64,000 bases of DNA from Levilactobacillus lindianensis (lineage in GTDB: Bacteria > Bacillota > Bacilli > Lactobacillales > Lactobacillaceae), in NCBI RefSeq assembly GCF_003946095.1, contig NZ_RHOD01000014.1:1-64000 (forward strand), read 5' to 3'. Below, piece after piece: positions 29,533 through 38,537 of this stretch; position 1 is the stretch's first letter, and every line of letters starts with the position of its first letter. Below the pieces are notes generated by a model. That model had not been told where the DNA came from, did no database searches, and worked only from the letters and a program-made list of their open reading frames with translations. Made by a program: the position numbers and the translations under genes.

Positions 29533-30057
29533 TTATTCGGTCCACGGGGAGTCGGTGGTGACGTGACTGTTGAGCTCACGTTGTTCCTGCCGCCGGACGG
29601 CCCGTTGATCGTGACGATGGTTGTAACCAGAACAGATGTAGCGTTGTTCGGCGGTTACCGGCGTTATTTCAGGTAAAGGCGTGGTGACGCGCTTGTCGTC
29701 AATGACGTAGGTAATAAAGCAGGTGAAGCCAACGAAGCGCTCGCCAGTGGTCAGGTTCTCCCCGACGATTTTGACGAACACCTCAAGGGACCGGGTTCCG
29801 GTTCCGGTGACATAGGCCGTCAGAATCATAGAGTCATCGAGATGGAAAGGCCGGAGAAAGCTGACGTGGTCAAATGTGGCCGTCACAACGGTCTTGTGTG
29901 TTAGGCGAACAGCGGCCACTGAAGCACTATCGTCAACCAGTGACAGAATTTTGCCACCAAAGACGGACTGGTGCTCGTTTAAATCGGGTTGAAAGACCCG
30001 GTGGGTGGTCATAATGAGCGTTGCGTTACAGGATACGGGTTTCCTTGAATCAGCCAT
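29533..30057 (-). CDS. Acyl-CoA thioesterase, hotdog fold (YkhA/YciA type)
   Basis: 174 residues from ATG 30057 (GAGGTG 9 bases before). Hotdog signature HRVFQPDLNEHQSVFGGKILSLVDDSASVAAVRL with the catalytic Asn/Asp region, ATFDHVSFLRPFHLDD and the strand EVFVKIVGENLTTGERFVGFTCFITYV. It hydrolyses acyl-CoA, with unspecified chain length. The C-terminal ~30 residues are charged and basic. Divergent from the condensation-like gene. Confidence 0.85.
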   Translation of the reverse strand: MADSRKPVSCNATLIMTTHRVFQPDLNEHQSVFGGKILSLVDDSASVAAVRLTHKTVVTATFDHVSFLRPFHLDDSMILTAYVTGTGTRSLEVFVKIVGENLTTGERFVGFTCFITYVIDDKRVTTPLPEITPVTAEQRYICSGYNHRHDQRAVRRQEQRELNSHVTTDSPWTE

Positions 30058-30214
30058 AGAATCGGTCACCTCATCTGAATTTAAGTTATGCCTCCAGTGT
30101 AACAGACCGCCACGTTACAGGATTATTAATTTTTCGCAATATCTAGACGAACTTGTAGGGGTGGCGGAGCCGATTTGCTATACTTAGCATAATTAAGGAT
30201 GGAGGGGTGATCGT

Positions 30215-31426
30215 TTGAATTATCGTGGTGAACCAATGGACCTACTGCCTACTTTTGACGTGGCCCAGACTTATCCGTTACTGGAATGTACGTTGAGTCT
30301 GGTGCAGCCAGTTGATGTGGATCGGTTGCAGGCTGCTGTTGTGGCAACTCAGACGGTCGTTCCCCAAGTCCTGGGACGGTATAATTTACGAAAAAATCGG
30401 TTTGAAGTGGATGGCTTGGCTAGTGACCAAGTGATTGAAGAATTTACGGCGAGTCATGATCCGGGGCGCGGTCGGCTGGACGTGTTGCATGGCCCCCAAT
30501 TGAAGATTCAGGTTATCCATCACGGGGACTACGATCAGCTACGGCTGATCATGAGTCGTTTGTTGACGGATGGGGAGGGCTTTAAACACTACCTGTACCT
30601 GCTGGCGGCTGCTTATGATGGCGCGGACTTATCAGAATATGTGAATGAACGCAGTAGCCGTCGAATTCTGACGCATTTGCGACGGCCGGATCGTGGCCGC
30701 CTTGCCGATCTGGCCTTGGCCAGTCAGAAGGCGATTCCGGAACTCGCGGGGGATGTTCACCATCACCGTGGTGAAGCGCTGATTCCGCGAACCACCAGTA
30801 AACGCCTGCGACAACGAGCTCGGCAACAAGGTGTCACGATGAATGCGGTGCTGTTATCGGCGTATGCCTTGGCTCTGTTTGCCCTTACGGGAGAACGTAA
30901 GCTCGTCATCCCCTACCAGGTGGACCTTCGCCTTCAGGGGCCAGTGGCGGCCGCTAACGTGGTTCAGGTAGCTAATCTGACTGGTGAGATGCCGATTCCA
31001 TTAACTGTGAGTGACGGGGATACCTTGGCAACGGTGGCGCAACGAACCCAGCAGACGATTAGTGACCTGCGCCAGTCGCGGGCTTATCTGTCGCCACTGA
31101 TGGAAGTTAAACGGTTGAGCCGCGCGTTCTCACCGGAAATGATCCGGCGGCTGGCTGCGAAACGTCGTCAGCCGGGGGCGGTCTCGTTTGCCAACTTTGG
31201 GCACGTGGATCAGACCCGACTCAACTTTGGCGAGATTGCGGTCACACAGATTTACTTTGCCGGCGCCTACAAAACGATGCCGCATTTCCAGTTAACCGTG
31301 AGCGCCTACCATGACGCCTGGACACTAGCCTTTCGAATGTTAGGTTCTGAGCCGGATTATCAACTGGGAATTAAAATTTTAAAGAATATGGTGACTCAGC
31401 TGACCCAGTGGGGCCAGGAAAAATAA
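30215..31426 (+). CDS. Condensation-domain/acyltransferase-like protein with degenerate active site
   Basis: 403 residues from TTG 30215 (GGAGGGG upstream; ATG 30236 is an alternative). It has the overall layout of the chloramphenicol acetyltransferase-like/condensation superfamily (alcohol acetyltransferase and NRPS C-domain relatives): an N-terminal half with the motif position at residues 114-120, then a second half with TSKRLRQRARQQGVTMNAVLLSAYALAL and SFANFGHVDQ. The HHxxxDG motif reads SRLLTDG, so both histidines are missing. It may be a non-catalytic relative or use another base. No carrier-protein or adenylation gene is nearby. Confidence 0.65.
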   Translation: MNYRGEPMDLLPTFDVAQTYPLLECTLSLVQPVDVDRLQAAVVATQTVVPQVLGRYNLRKNRFEVDGLASDQVIEEFTASHDPGRGRLDVLHGPQLKIQVIHHGDYDQLRLIMSRLLTDGEGFKHYLYLLAAAYDGADLSEYVNERSSRRILTHLRRPDRGRLADLALASQKAIPELAGDVHHHRGEALIPRTTSKRLRQRARQQGVTMNAVLLSAYALALFALTGERKLVIPYQVDLRLQGPVAAANVVQVANLTGEMPIPLTVSDGDTLATVAQRTQQTISDLRQSRAYLSPLMEVKRLSRAFSPEMIRRLAAKRRQPGAVSFANFGHVDQTRLNFGEIAVTQIYFAGAYKTMPHFQLTVSAYHDAWTLAFRMLGSEPDYQLGIKILKNMVTQLTQWGQEK

Positions 31427-31430
31427 AAAA

Positions 31431-31468
31431 TTCAGGCTAACCGTTAAGCGAAGCGGTTAGCCTGATTT
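31431..31468. terminator. Bidirectional terminator between convergent genes at 31.4 kb
   Basis: TCAGGCTAACCG / CGGTTAGCCTGA perfect 12-bp stem, A-rich on the left and TTTTGG on the right. Confidence 0.9.
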
Positions 31469-31471
31469 TGG

Positions 31472-33316
31472 TTATTTAAGCGTGGTAACTAGTTTGGGAT
31501 TACTGGTAATGTATCCGCCAGCAACGCGGTAACGTAACGTGCCGCTAACCTTGGTACTCGAGCCGTGGGAGTAGTCCCAACCGAGAATCTTGAACACGTG
31601 AGGAGCCTTGCGCGAGTAGTGGTGGTTACGCGTAGTTAGATTGGCATTGGTGTAGCGATTGATGGTTGCCTTGTTTTTGACCTTTGTTGGCAGCTTAACT
31701 TTACTAGTCGTGACCAGCCGGCGGTTCGCGGTGATGTAGTGACCATTTGCCAAACGGAAGCGGGTGACGTGCCCCGTTGTGACGACCTGTTTAACTGTTA
31801 AGACGGTCCCTTGGGTATAGTGAATCTGCTTCTTAGCAAGCTGGGCGTTGTTGTAACCATTGATCCCTTTGATAGAGATCACGGTAATGTGATCCGGCGC
31901 TTTTTGAATAAATTTAGGACTAACAAACGCTGGTTTGGCGGTGATATAGCCGATTTTTCCGTAGGTACTGGACCCGCGGTTGGTGTCTCGGACCTGATAC
32001 CGGGGATTGCCATTGACGGAAGTTGCGGTTCCAATAATGGTAAAGGTCGGGCGCTTCATCTGTGGTTTCTTCGCGAACCAATGTAACCGGGAAGCGGCCG
32101 TGAAATTACGGGTTCGATACAGGCCAATCTTGTGTGTGGCGATCACATAATAGGGTGCCAGATCAACGCCCTGGTCCGGCTCAGTCTCTGGTGCCGATGG
32201 GCCTGGTGAGACGGGCGCGATGGTTGGGGTAACAGGTTGCCAGACGTAAGTGATATTGGTTGTGATGCCAGTCCCGCTTCCGGTATAACGACTCAGGAGG
32301 TCATCGTTAGAAATATCTTTTTCTCCTTGGGGATCATAGTTGAGATAGCCTTGGGTCGGGTCGTTGTTAATAAAGTCGACCTTGCCGGAACCTACGGCTT
32401 GCCAGGTGCCGGTGAAGTCGGCTTGAGGGAGAAAATCGGGAATTAGTTTAGGTGAAACCATGACAGAAGCTGCAAAGTGAGTTTGTGGGCTCAATGTGAG
32501 GTTACGTAATTTACTGTTACCGCTAAACATTGAGGCGGTTGTCATTTGCGTAGGTTTTTGAATAGAGGGCGTTACAAGATTAGCTAGATTGGCCGTTTCT
32601 AGGGCTGTATCTCCCTGAAAGAGACCTGTACAAGTCGTGATGTTTTGGGTGTTCATTTGGGAGAGATCAACGTACTTTAGTGAGGTGTCTCCGGAAAACA
32701 TTTGCGTGATGCTATGATCCACCGTGACGTTAAATTCCGGGGCCGTAAAGGTGACTAGACTGGGATTGTTGGCAAACATATACTGAAGTCCGGTATTATC
32801 GTTTACAGTAGAGAGGTCAAGATTGTCTAAGCCACTATAAGTCTTGACGTTGGGGAGTCCGGCAAAGAGATAGCTAGCGTAGTTGCCATCGCTAGTTCCT
32901 TTAAATCCTAAATGAATGGGACCAGCCAACTTGATCTTGGTAATGGCATCAATCATATCAGTGAAGTCAGTGCCAACCAGATTTGTTTCTGGATGACCGT
33001 CTTCGTCAACTGGCAATGACGTTCCACCAGTCATGGTCGAGTTTTTTAGATTTTTAATAAGCTGTCCACTCGTCTCATTGGCGACAGAACTGTTGTCATA
33101 GTCGCCTAGAAACCCGCTATTTAGCGTCAGCGTCCCATCCGTTAGGGTCCAGGAAACGGGTGTGCCACTGGCGTTGATACGAGACATACGTCCGGCATAG
33201 TCGGGGTCCGTGGCGGCCTTTGCTCGTGGAGGTATGACCACCAAAAGCAAACTGAAGATGCCAAGAATAAGAGTAAGACTTAAGAGAAATGACCGAAGCT
33301 TCATTTGTATTTTCAT
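31472..33316 (-). CDS. Secreted BspA-like (DUF285) surface protein with C-terminal DUF5776 repeats
   Basis: 614 residues. Signal peptide 1-35 (LLSLTLILGIFSLLLVVIPPRAKA). Residues about 150-300 carry BspA-type/DUF285 repeats (YMFANNPSLVTF, QMFSGDTSLKYVDLSQMNTQNI, GLFQGDTALETANLANL, SMFSGNSKLRNLTL). After a Pro-rich linker at ~365-385 come three ~70-residue basic repeats ending GYITAKPAFVS, HYITANRRLVT and GYITSNPKLVT, which match DUF5776. There is no LPxTG anchor, so it is likely held by the basic repeats binding wall polymers. Proposed role in adhesion. Start ATG 33316 follows GAGGGG. Confidence 0.85.
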   Translation of the reverse strand: MKIQMKLRSFLLSLTLILGIFSLLLVVIPPRAKAATDPDYAGRMSRINASGTPVSWTLTDGTLTLNSGFLGDYDNSSVANETSGQLIKNLKNSTMTGGTSLPVDEDGHPETNLVGTDFTDMIDAITKIKLAGPIHLGFKGTSDGNYASYLFAGLPNVKTYSGLDNLDLSTVNDNTGLQYMFANNPSLVTFTAPEFNVTVDHSITQMFSGDTSLKYVDLSQMNTQNITTCTGLFQGDTALETANLANLVTPSIQKPTQMTTASMFSGNSKLRNLTLSPQTHFAASVMVSPKLIPDFLPQADFTGTWQAVGSGKVDFINNDPTQGYLNYDPQGEKDISNDDLLSRYTGSGTGITTNITYVWQPVTPTIAPVSPGPSAPETEPDQGVDLAPYYVIATHKIGLYRTRNFTAASRLHWFAKKPQMKRPTFTIIGTATSVNGNPRYQVRDTNRGSSTYGKIGYITAKPAFVSPKFIQKAPDHITVISIKGINGYNNAQLAKKQIHYTQGTVLTVKQVVTTGHVTRFRLANGHYITANRRLVTTSKVKLPTKVKNKATINRYTNANLTTRNHHYSRKAPHVFKILGWDYSHGSSTKVSGTLRYRVAGGYITSNPKLVTTLK

Positions 33317-33358
33317 AAATAGCCCCTCAATCTTAATCGTTGTCGGTTAATAATGGCT

Positions 33359-33373
33359 AAAAAAGCGCTTACA
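33359..33373 (-). promoter_or_regulatory. cre-like site upstream of the surface protein
   Basis: TGTAAGCGCTTTTT on the minus strand differs at one position from the CcpA consensus TGNAANCGNWNNCW. It lies about 45 bases before the surface protein ATG. Carbon control of this gene is inference. Confidence 0.4.
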
Positions 33374-33502
33374 CAACTAACCTTAGCATGCCAATTAATC
33401 CAGATGCCAGAGATTGTTATGTGGATCACAAATAGAGACTATGGCAGTAGTCAGCTGAAATTTGAGACTGAATTATATTCAAATTTGACTATAATGCCAA
33501 AT

Positions 33503-33530
33503 AAAAAACGACCACCAAGCGGTGATCGTT
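33503..33530 (-). terminator. Terminator of the MFS transporter gene
   Basis: AACGATCACC GCTT GGTGGTCGTT followed by a T tract on the minus strand. Confidence 0.85.
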
Positions 33531-33553
33531 CAGGGAGCCATTTCATAGAATCA

Positions 33554-34768
33554 TTAAACTTCCGGGGTATGTTTTTCCTGGTAGGTGACCAGACCCAAGG
33601 CTCCTTCGGAACAAACGAAGAGCATGATAGCCATGGCCGCATAGGATTGACCGGTCAGGCCGACCAATGGGGATGCAAGACCCCCACAGGCGTTCTGTGC
33701 CAGGCCAATCACAGCCGAAGCCCCACCGGCATTGCTGGTGGCGCGGTCCATGATGAGGGTTACCGTGAGGGTCAGGAGTGCCCCGATGAGGACGACTAAA
33801 ATCAGGATGAAGATGCTGACGACCCAGACGTTGGCTGGGAACAGCAACGTTCCTACCAGCAGGGCACTGAATGCTGAGGCCAGTGATAGGAAGAGCGTTA
33901 CCTGTTGGCGGTTGGTGAAGCGTTTGGCCAGCTGTCCTGGCAGGTTACTGCCGACGACGATCCCCAGGCCGTTAAAGGCATACAGCAGGCTAAACATCTG
34001 TGGTGCCATGCCGAAGCCGGTTTGAAAGACGAACGTCGAAGCCGAGATGTAACTGAAGAGGGCCCCGTAGACCAGTCCGGTCGCGAGAATCAACGGCCAG
34101 AAGGCGGGTTTGACCACGAGTTGGGCCATCGACGTCAGTGAGGCGTGGAAGCCACCAGTTTGACGCTGGTCAACTGGCAGAGATTCCTTGAGTCCTAGGG
34201 CGACAGCCAACGCAATAACCCATCCAATTCCGGCCAGTAACATGAAGATGGCTTGCCAGTCAACGTAGTGAATCATAAAGCCCCCGATAATTGGGGCGAT
34301 GATGGGGAACACCCCATTCACCGTATTGAGCAGGGCATAGAAGCGGGTCAGCCGTTTCCCCGAGAAGAGGTCGCGGGCCACGGCTCTAGCCATGACCTGG
34401 CCGGTTGCCCCGGCTAATCCTTGAATGAAGCGGAGAATAATAAGTAACGTAATCGACTGAATAAAGGCCATAGCCAGCGAGACCAGGCCGAAGATAATAA
34501 AGCCCGCAATGAGTGGCCGACGTCGCCCATATTGGTCCGATAAGGGGCCAGCAATCAGTTGGCCTAGTGCTAGGCCAATCAGGCAAGCCGTGATGCTGAG
34601 TTGCATGAGCGAGGCACTGGTGGCGAATTGGGTACGCATCTGGGGCAGGGCCGGCAGATAGAGGTCGATCGCCAATGGACCAGTTGCACTGACCGTCCCC
34701 AAAAGGAGGGTCAGCCAGAGCTGTCGGCGTCGAGTAAGAGTAGGATTCAAATAAGTCAGCCCTTTCAT
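33554..34768 (-). CDS. MFS drug exporter, Bcr/CflA family
   Basis: 404 residues, 12 hydrophobic helices. TGPLAIDLYLPALPQM after helix 1 and GPLSDQYGRRRPLIAGF (loop 2-3 motif A) are characteristic of the DHA1 Bcr/CflA exporters; RFIQGLAGATGQVMARAVARD is motif C-like. It probably expels a toxic compound by proton antiport; the substrate is unknown. The ATG at 34768 has no good ribosome site, while a TTG six codons later (34750) has AAAGGG 9 bases before it, so the true start may be there. Confidence 0.87.
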   Translation of the reverse strand: MKGLTYLNPTLTRRRQLWLTLLLGTVSATGPLAIDLYLPALPQMRTQFATSASLMQLSITACLIGLALGQLIAGPLSDQYGRRRPLIAGFIIFGLVSLAMAFIQSITLLIILRFIQGLAGATGQVMARAVARDLFSGKRLTRFYALLNTVNGVFPIIAPIIGGFMIHYVDWQAIFMLLAGIGWVIALAVALGLKESLPVDQRQTGGFHASLTSMAQLVVKPAFWPLILATGLVYGALFSYISASTFVFQTGFGMAPQMFSLLYAFNGLGIVVGSNLPGQLAKRFTNRQQVTLFLSLASAFSALLVGTLLFPANVWVVSIFILILVVLIGALLTLTVTLIMDRATSNAGGASAVIGLAQNACGGLASPLVGLTGQSYAAMAIMLFVCSEGALGLVTYQEKHTPEV

Positions 34769-35018
34769 ATAGTCGTGGTTAGTATGTAAGTTGACACGTA
34801 TGCTTCATTATTGACGGAATTTCGGGAATTTGCAAGGCGGTTCTTACGGTCAGTTGGCAATTCCTTATCAAATGGATTAAATTCGCGGAAAGCAGGGGTA
34901 TTTTTTCTGGGTAAATGGTAAGATTAGAAGCGACCGCTAAACCGGGAGATGGGACAAAGCCCCGGGGTGGTGTATGATAATAACAAATATAATTTAGTTG
35001 AAAATAAGGAGTGCCAGT

Positions 35019-35603
35019 ATGAAAGTCTTTAAGGAAGTTGCCAGTTGGCTCATCCCCATCATCATTGGGTTAGCCATTGCTGGAGCACTGAAAGCATTTG
35101 TGTTTACCCGTGTCAGAGTGGATGGGCCTTCGATGGAGCCTAACTTAAACAACAACGAGAAGGTCTTTGCTTTGAAGCAATCCAAGGTGAAGCACCTGAG
35201 TGTCATCGTTTTCGATGCTCATGGTGAAGACCCATCGGCCAAGGTCAAGACCAACTATGTTAAGCGGGTGATTGGCTTACCCGGTGACAAGGTTGCCAGC
35301 AAGAACGGGTACATTTACGTCAATAACAAGAAGATTAAGCAGTCCTTTATTAGCGATAGCGAACGGACTGCCGGCACTGGAAATTGGACGCTGGCTAGCC
35401 TGCAGAAGACCTATCACTGGGGCAGTGGGACCACGGTGGTACCTAAGGGCAAGTACTTTGTCTTAGGGGATCACCGGAGTGTTTCCAACGATTCTCGTTA
35501 CTGGGGATTTGTGAACAAGGATAAGGTTTTAGGTGTGGTCAAGGTGCCTGTCTGGGCTTCCAGCAAGACGAAGCGGGCTAATGTGAATTCACTAGCTTAC
35601 TAA
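35019..35603 (+). CDS. lepB: Signal peptidase I
   Basis: 194 residues from ATG 35019 (AAGGAG upstream). One membrane helix at 8-28, then catalytic Ser38 in GPSMEPNL and Lys82 in YVKRVIGLPGD, and GDHRSVSNDSRYWGFV near the C-terminus. It cleaves secretory signal peptides on the outer face of the membrane, for example those of the surface protein and the deacetylase in this window. Confidence 0.95.
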   Translation: MKVFKEVASWLIPIIIGLAIAGALKAFVFTRVRVDGPSMEPNLNNNEKVFALKQSKVKHLSVIVFDAHGEDPSAKVKTNYVKRVIGLPGDKVASKNGYIYVNNKKIKQSFISDSERTAGTGNWTLASLQKTYHWGSGTTVVPKGKYFVLGDHRSVSNDSRYWGFVNKDKVLGVVKVPVWASSKTKRANVNSLAY

Positions 35604-35617
35604 ATGTAAAACGTTGA

Positions 35618-35646
35618 CGTTCGGAAAATTCCGAGCGCCTTTTTTG
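35618..35646 (+). terminator. Terminator of lepB
   Basis: CGTTCGGAA/TTCCGAGCG stem (one G-T pair) followed after two bases by TTTTTT. Confidence 0.8.
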
Positions 35647-35735
35647 TTTTACCACTTTACGTCAAGCCAATGGTGGGGCTAAACTAATCGCGTATAAGCT
35701 TTGAAATTTGGAGATGTGTCGTCATTAAAAATTCA

Positions 35736-36407
35736 ATGCAACAACGTTGGTTGGCGCTGATTCTGGGACTAGTGGTCAATGCTTTTGGCAACGGCCTCTC
35801 GGTAGCCTCAAATATGGGGACTAGTCCTTGGACGGCGTCTGAGGTTAACTTGAGTCACTGGCTCGGTGGCAGCGTCGGTCTATGGATCGCCATTATTAGT
35901 AGTTTAGCGGCGGTTGTCAATCAATTTCTGATTCGTCGTTGGGACCCCCGTCGGTTGTTTGGCGAGATTGGGTTCATTCTTTTCTTTAGTTCGTTCGTGG
36001 ATCTCTTCGTTGGGCTCTTCGATCGGCTGGGCATCATGCGATTGAATGCGGGGGTTCGCCTGCTACTGGCTCTCACTGGGATCTGTATCTTCTGTACGGC
36101 TATTTCGCTTTATCAACGGGCCAACTTGGTGATGCATCCCAACGATGACACCACCAATATTCTTCGATTTCTGTATTGCCATGGGAATGTGGTGAAGGCG
36201 CAGCTGTTGAGCTTTACGCCACCCGTAGCGATTATTCTGGTGAGTTGGCTGAATACCCATCAATTGTACGCCGTGAACTGGGGAACGCTGTTTACGTTAA
36301 TTTTCAACGGCGTTTTGATTGGCCTGGCTGATCGCCTCGTTTGGCCACGGCTTCATCATAATTTTCAGACGAAATCGACGGGGATGACGCCTCATTCAGC
36401 AGCTTGA
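35736..36407 (+). CDS. YczE/YyaS-like integral membrane protein
   Basis: 223 residues, five or six helices; the opening RWLALILGLVVNAFGNGLSVASNMGTSPWTA is typical of the YczE family (B. subtilis YczE influences surfactin/bacillaene production by an unknown mechanism). The GGAGATG site is about 20 bases before the ATG, so an unusual start (in-frame ATT four codons upstream) or weak initiation is possible. The MarR regulator follows 60 bases later on the same strand. Confidence 0.75.
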   Translation: MQQRWLALILGLVVNAFGNGLSVASNMGTSPWTASEVNLSHWLGGSVGLWIAIISSLAAVVNQFLIRRWDPRRLFGEIGFILFFSSFVDLFVGLFDRLGIMRLNAGVRLLLALTGICIFCTAISLYQRANLVMHPNDDTTNILRFLYCHGNVVKAQLLSFTPPVAIILVSWLNTHQLYAVNWGTLFTLIFNGVLIGLADRLVWPRLHHNFQTKSTGMTPHSAA

Positions 36408-36466
36408 CTTTTAAGGACATTTAGAATATGCTTGCGCACGTAATTGGAGAGAGGGAGGTGGTGGCG

Positions 36467-36922
36467 ATGGCTACCACGGAAAATGATTCGGATATTATTA
36501 AGTGGCTGTCGATTGCCAATCGCTATACGAGAATTGCATTAGACCGGTGTTTACAGCCATATCGCCTGAATGCCAGTCTGTATTATTATATTTTGAGATT
36601 GTACGAGCAACCCCGCCTGACGCAGGACAAGCTGATCAGCATGACTTACCTGAATCCCAGTAACGTGACGCGGGCAATCAACCAACTGGTAAGCTTGGGC
36701 TATGTCCGTAAGCGGCAGTCTAAGGCTGACAAACGGATTTATGAGTTGTCGTTGACTAAAAAGGGGGAGCGAATTTACCCCGAAATTTTACGCTTGCGTC
36801 AGACGGTGGCGGATGATCTAATGGCGCAGTTCCCCGGGGACCAGCATGACGATCTGGTCGCGGCTGTTCGGCAATTGGCCTTACAAGCCGTGGATAATGA
36901 AACGGTCACGGATCAAGATTAA
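36467..36922 (+). CDS. MarR-family transcriptional regulator
   Basis: 151 residues from ATG 36467 (GAGGTGG upstream). Winged helix: LYYYILRLYEQPRLTQDKLISMTYLNPSNVTRAINQLVSLGYVRKRQSKADKRIYELSLTKKG, with the wing DKRIYEL. It probably controls itself and perhaps the YczE-like gene upstream. No ligand is predictable. Confidence 0.9.
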   Translation: MATTENDSDIIKWLSIANRYTRIALDRCLQPYRLNASLYYYILRLYEQPRLTQDKLISMTYLNPSNVTRAINQLVSLGYVRKRQSKADKRIYELSLTKKGERIYPEILRLRQTVADDLMAQFPGDQHDDLVAAVRQLALQAVDNETVTDQD

Positions 36923-36932
36923 GTTGTGGTAT

Positions 36933-36967
36933 GGAGACTGGGACAACTGTCCGGGTCTCTTTTCTTT
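36933..36967 (+). terminator. Terminator of the MarR gene
   Basis: GGAGACTGGGAC ... GTCCGGGTCTC stem followed by TTTTCTTTT. Confidence 0.82.
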
Positions 36968-37015
36968 TGCGTTTCCCGCTGATCGTAGCGTGTGAAAAAG
37001 GCGGGTAACTCCCCG

Positions 37016-37044
37016 TTGCGTCTGATACCGGAAAGCGGTAGAAT
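37016..37044 (+). promoter_or_regulatory. Promoter of pepC
   Basis: TTGCGT (37016-37021), 17 bases, TAGAAT (37039-37044), about 60 bases before the pepC ATG. Confidence 0.65.
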
Positions 37045-37109
37045 GAGTTCATGTTTTATTATGAGATTTTAATGAGATTTCTCATGAAGCAGGAGAGAGG
37101 AGTTATTTT

Positions 37110-38441
37110 ATGCCAGAAACGCAAACGAATTATCCTTTAACGGCGACCGAGATTGCGGCCTTACACGCTGATTTACAGGCCCAACCCGCCCACGATGTCA
37201 TTGGGCGCGCCGTCATTAAAAATGGGGTTTTAGCGGCCGCCGAGGATCCGCAGGCAGTCACTCGGTTAAACCGGACCTTTTCCGTTGAACTTGATACCGG
37301 GAAAGTCGCCAACCAGAAACACTCTGGTCGTTGCTGGCTCTTCTCTGTGTTGAACACGATTCGGCACCAATTCGCGGCACAGTACAACGTGAAAGACTTC
37401 GAGTTATCTCAGAGTTATCTCTTTTTCTGGGACAAAGTGGAACGGGCCAACATGTTCTACGCCAATATTTTGAAGACGGCTGACCGCCCCCTCGACGATC
37501 GTGAGGTGGCTTACTACCTCAGCCGTCCAGACGATGACGGTGGTCAATGGGCCATGGGTGCGGCACTGGTTCAAAAATACGGGGTGGTGCCAACCAGTGT
37601 CATGCCGGAATCCTTCAGTGCCAACAATACGGCGGCTTTCGCGGCAGCCTTAAACTTGAAGCTCCGCAAAGACGCCTTACACCTGCGCCAGTTAGTCGCT
37701 GATGATGCCAGCGAAGCCGACATCGCGGCCGCACGGCAGGCAGCTTTGAAAGAAGTGTACCGGATGGCGGCCTATGCCTTCGGTGAACCACCGACCACCT
37801 TTGATTTAGAGTATAAAGATGACAAGCAGGGCTACCACCGGGTTCCGGGTCTCACGCCTAAGGACTTCTTCGACCAGTACTTCGACGTCGATTTAGATGA
37901 CTACGTGGTGCTGTCCAACTCACCTGACAAGCCATTTGATCATTTCTACAGCCTGCCTAGCCAGGACAACGTGGTTGGCGGCAAAAACATTACCTTCCTT
38001 AACGAGCCAATGGATGTTCTGAAGCGGGCCGCTAGTGCCCAACTCCAAGCCGGAGAAGCTGTGTGGTTTGGGAATGATGTCCTGCAACAGATGAGTCGGG
38101 AACGGGGCTTTCTGGATAGCCAGCTCTACCGGACGGCGGAACTCTTCGGAGTGGACCTGAGTCTGAGCAAGGCCGATCGCCTCGCAACCCATGAGGCCGA
38201 GGTGACGCACGCGATGACGCTGACCGGGGTTGACCTAGTCAACGATGAAGCAACCCGCTGGAAAGTTGAAAACAGCTGGGGCGAGAAGAATGGCGACAAA
38301 GGGTACTTTGTCATGACCGACGAGTGGATGGATGATTTCGTCTACGAGGTAGTCGTGCACAAACGCTTCCTGACCGCTGACCAACAAGCCCTGTTGGCGA
38401 CAACGCCAGAGGTTCTGCCTGCCTGGGATTCCTTACAATAA
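37110..38441 (+). CDS. pepC: Aminopeptidase C (C1-family, bleomycin hydrolase type)
   Basis: 443 residues, full length. Papain-like triad: Cys75 in NQKHSGRCWLFSVLN, His in THAMTLTGVD and Asn in KVENSWGEKNGDKGYF. A cytosolic hexameric thiol aminopeptidase that frees N-terminal amino acids from casein-type peptides, part of lactobacillus proteolysis. GAGAGGAG precedes the ATG. Confidence 0.96.
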   Translation: MPETQTNYPLTATEIAALHADLQAQPAHDVIGRAVIKNGVLAAAEDPQAVTRLNRTFSVELDTGKVANQKHSGRCWLFSVLNTIRHQFAAQYNVKDFELSQSYLFFWDKVERANMFYANILKTADRPLDDREVAYYLSRPDDDGGQWAMGAALVQKYGVVPTSVMPESFSANNTAAFAAALNLKLRKDALHLRQLVADDASEADIAAARQAALKEVYRMAAYAFGEPPTTFDLEYKDDKQGYHRVPGLTPKDFFDQYFDVDLDDYVVLSNSPDKPFDHFYSLPSQDNVVGGKNITFLNEPMDVLKRAASAQLQAGEAVWFGNDVLQQMSRERGFLDSQLYRTAELFGVDLSLSKADRLATHEAEVTHAMTLTGVDLVNDEATRWKVENSWGEKNGDKGYFVMTDEWMDDFVYEVVVHKRFLTADQQALLATTPEVLPAWDSLQ

Positions 38442-38447
38442 TAAATG

Positions 38448-38483
38448 AAGCGATGGCTGCCCAAGTGGTGGTTATCGCTTTTT
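38448..38483 (+). terminator. Terminator of pepC
   Basis: AAGCGATGGC...GTTATCGCTT stem with a bulged GC-rich apex, then TTTTTC. Confidence 0.75.
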
Positions 38484-38537
38484 CTGTGCGGTGTGTCATG
38501 TGCTACACTAAAAGGAAAAGAGTAAGAAGGTGACAGG

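Noticed and set aside
33353..33799. 148-codon plus-strand frame
   Set aside because: Antisense to the MFS gene over much of its length and crosses its terminator; sequence looks like translated noise.
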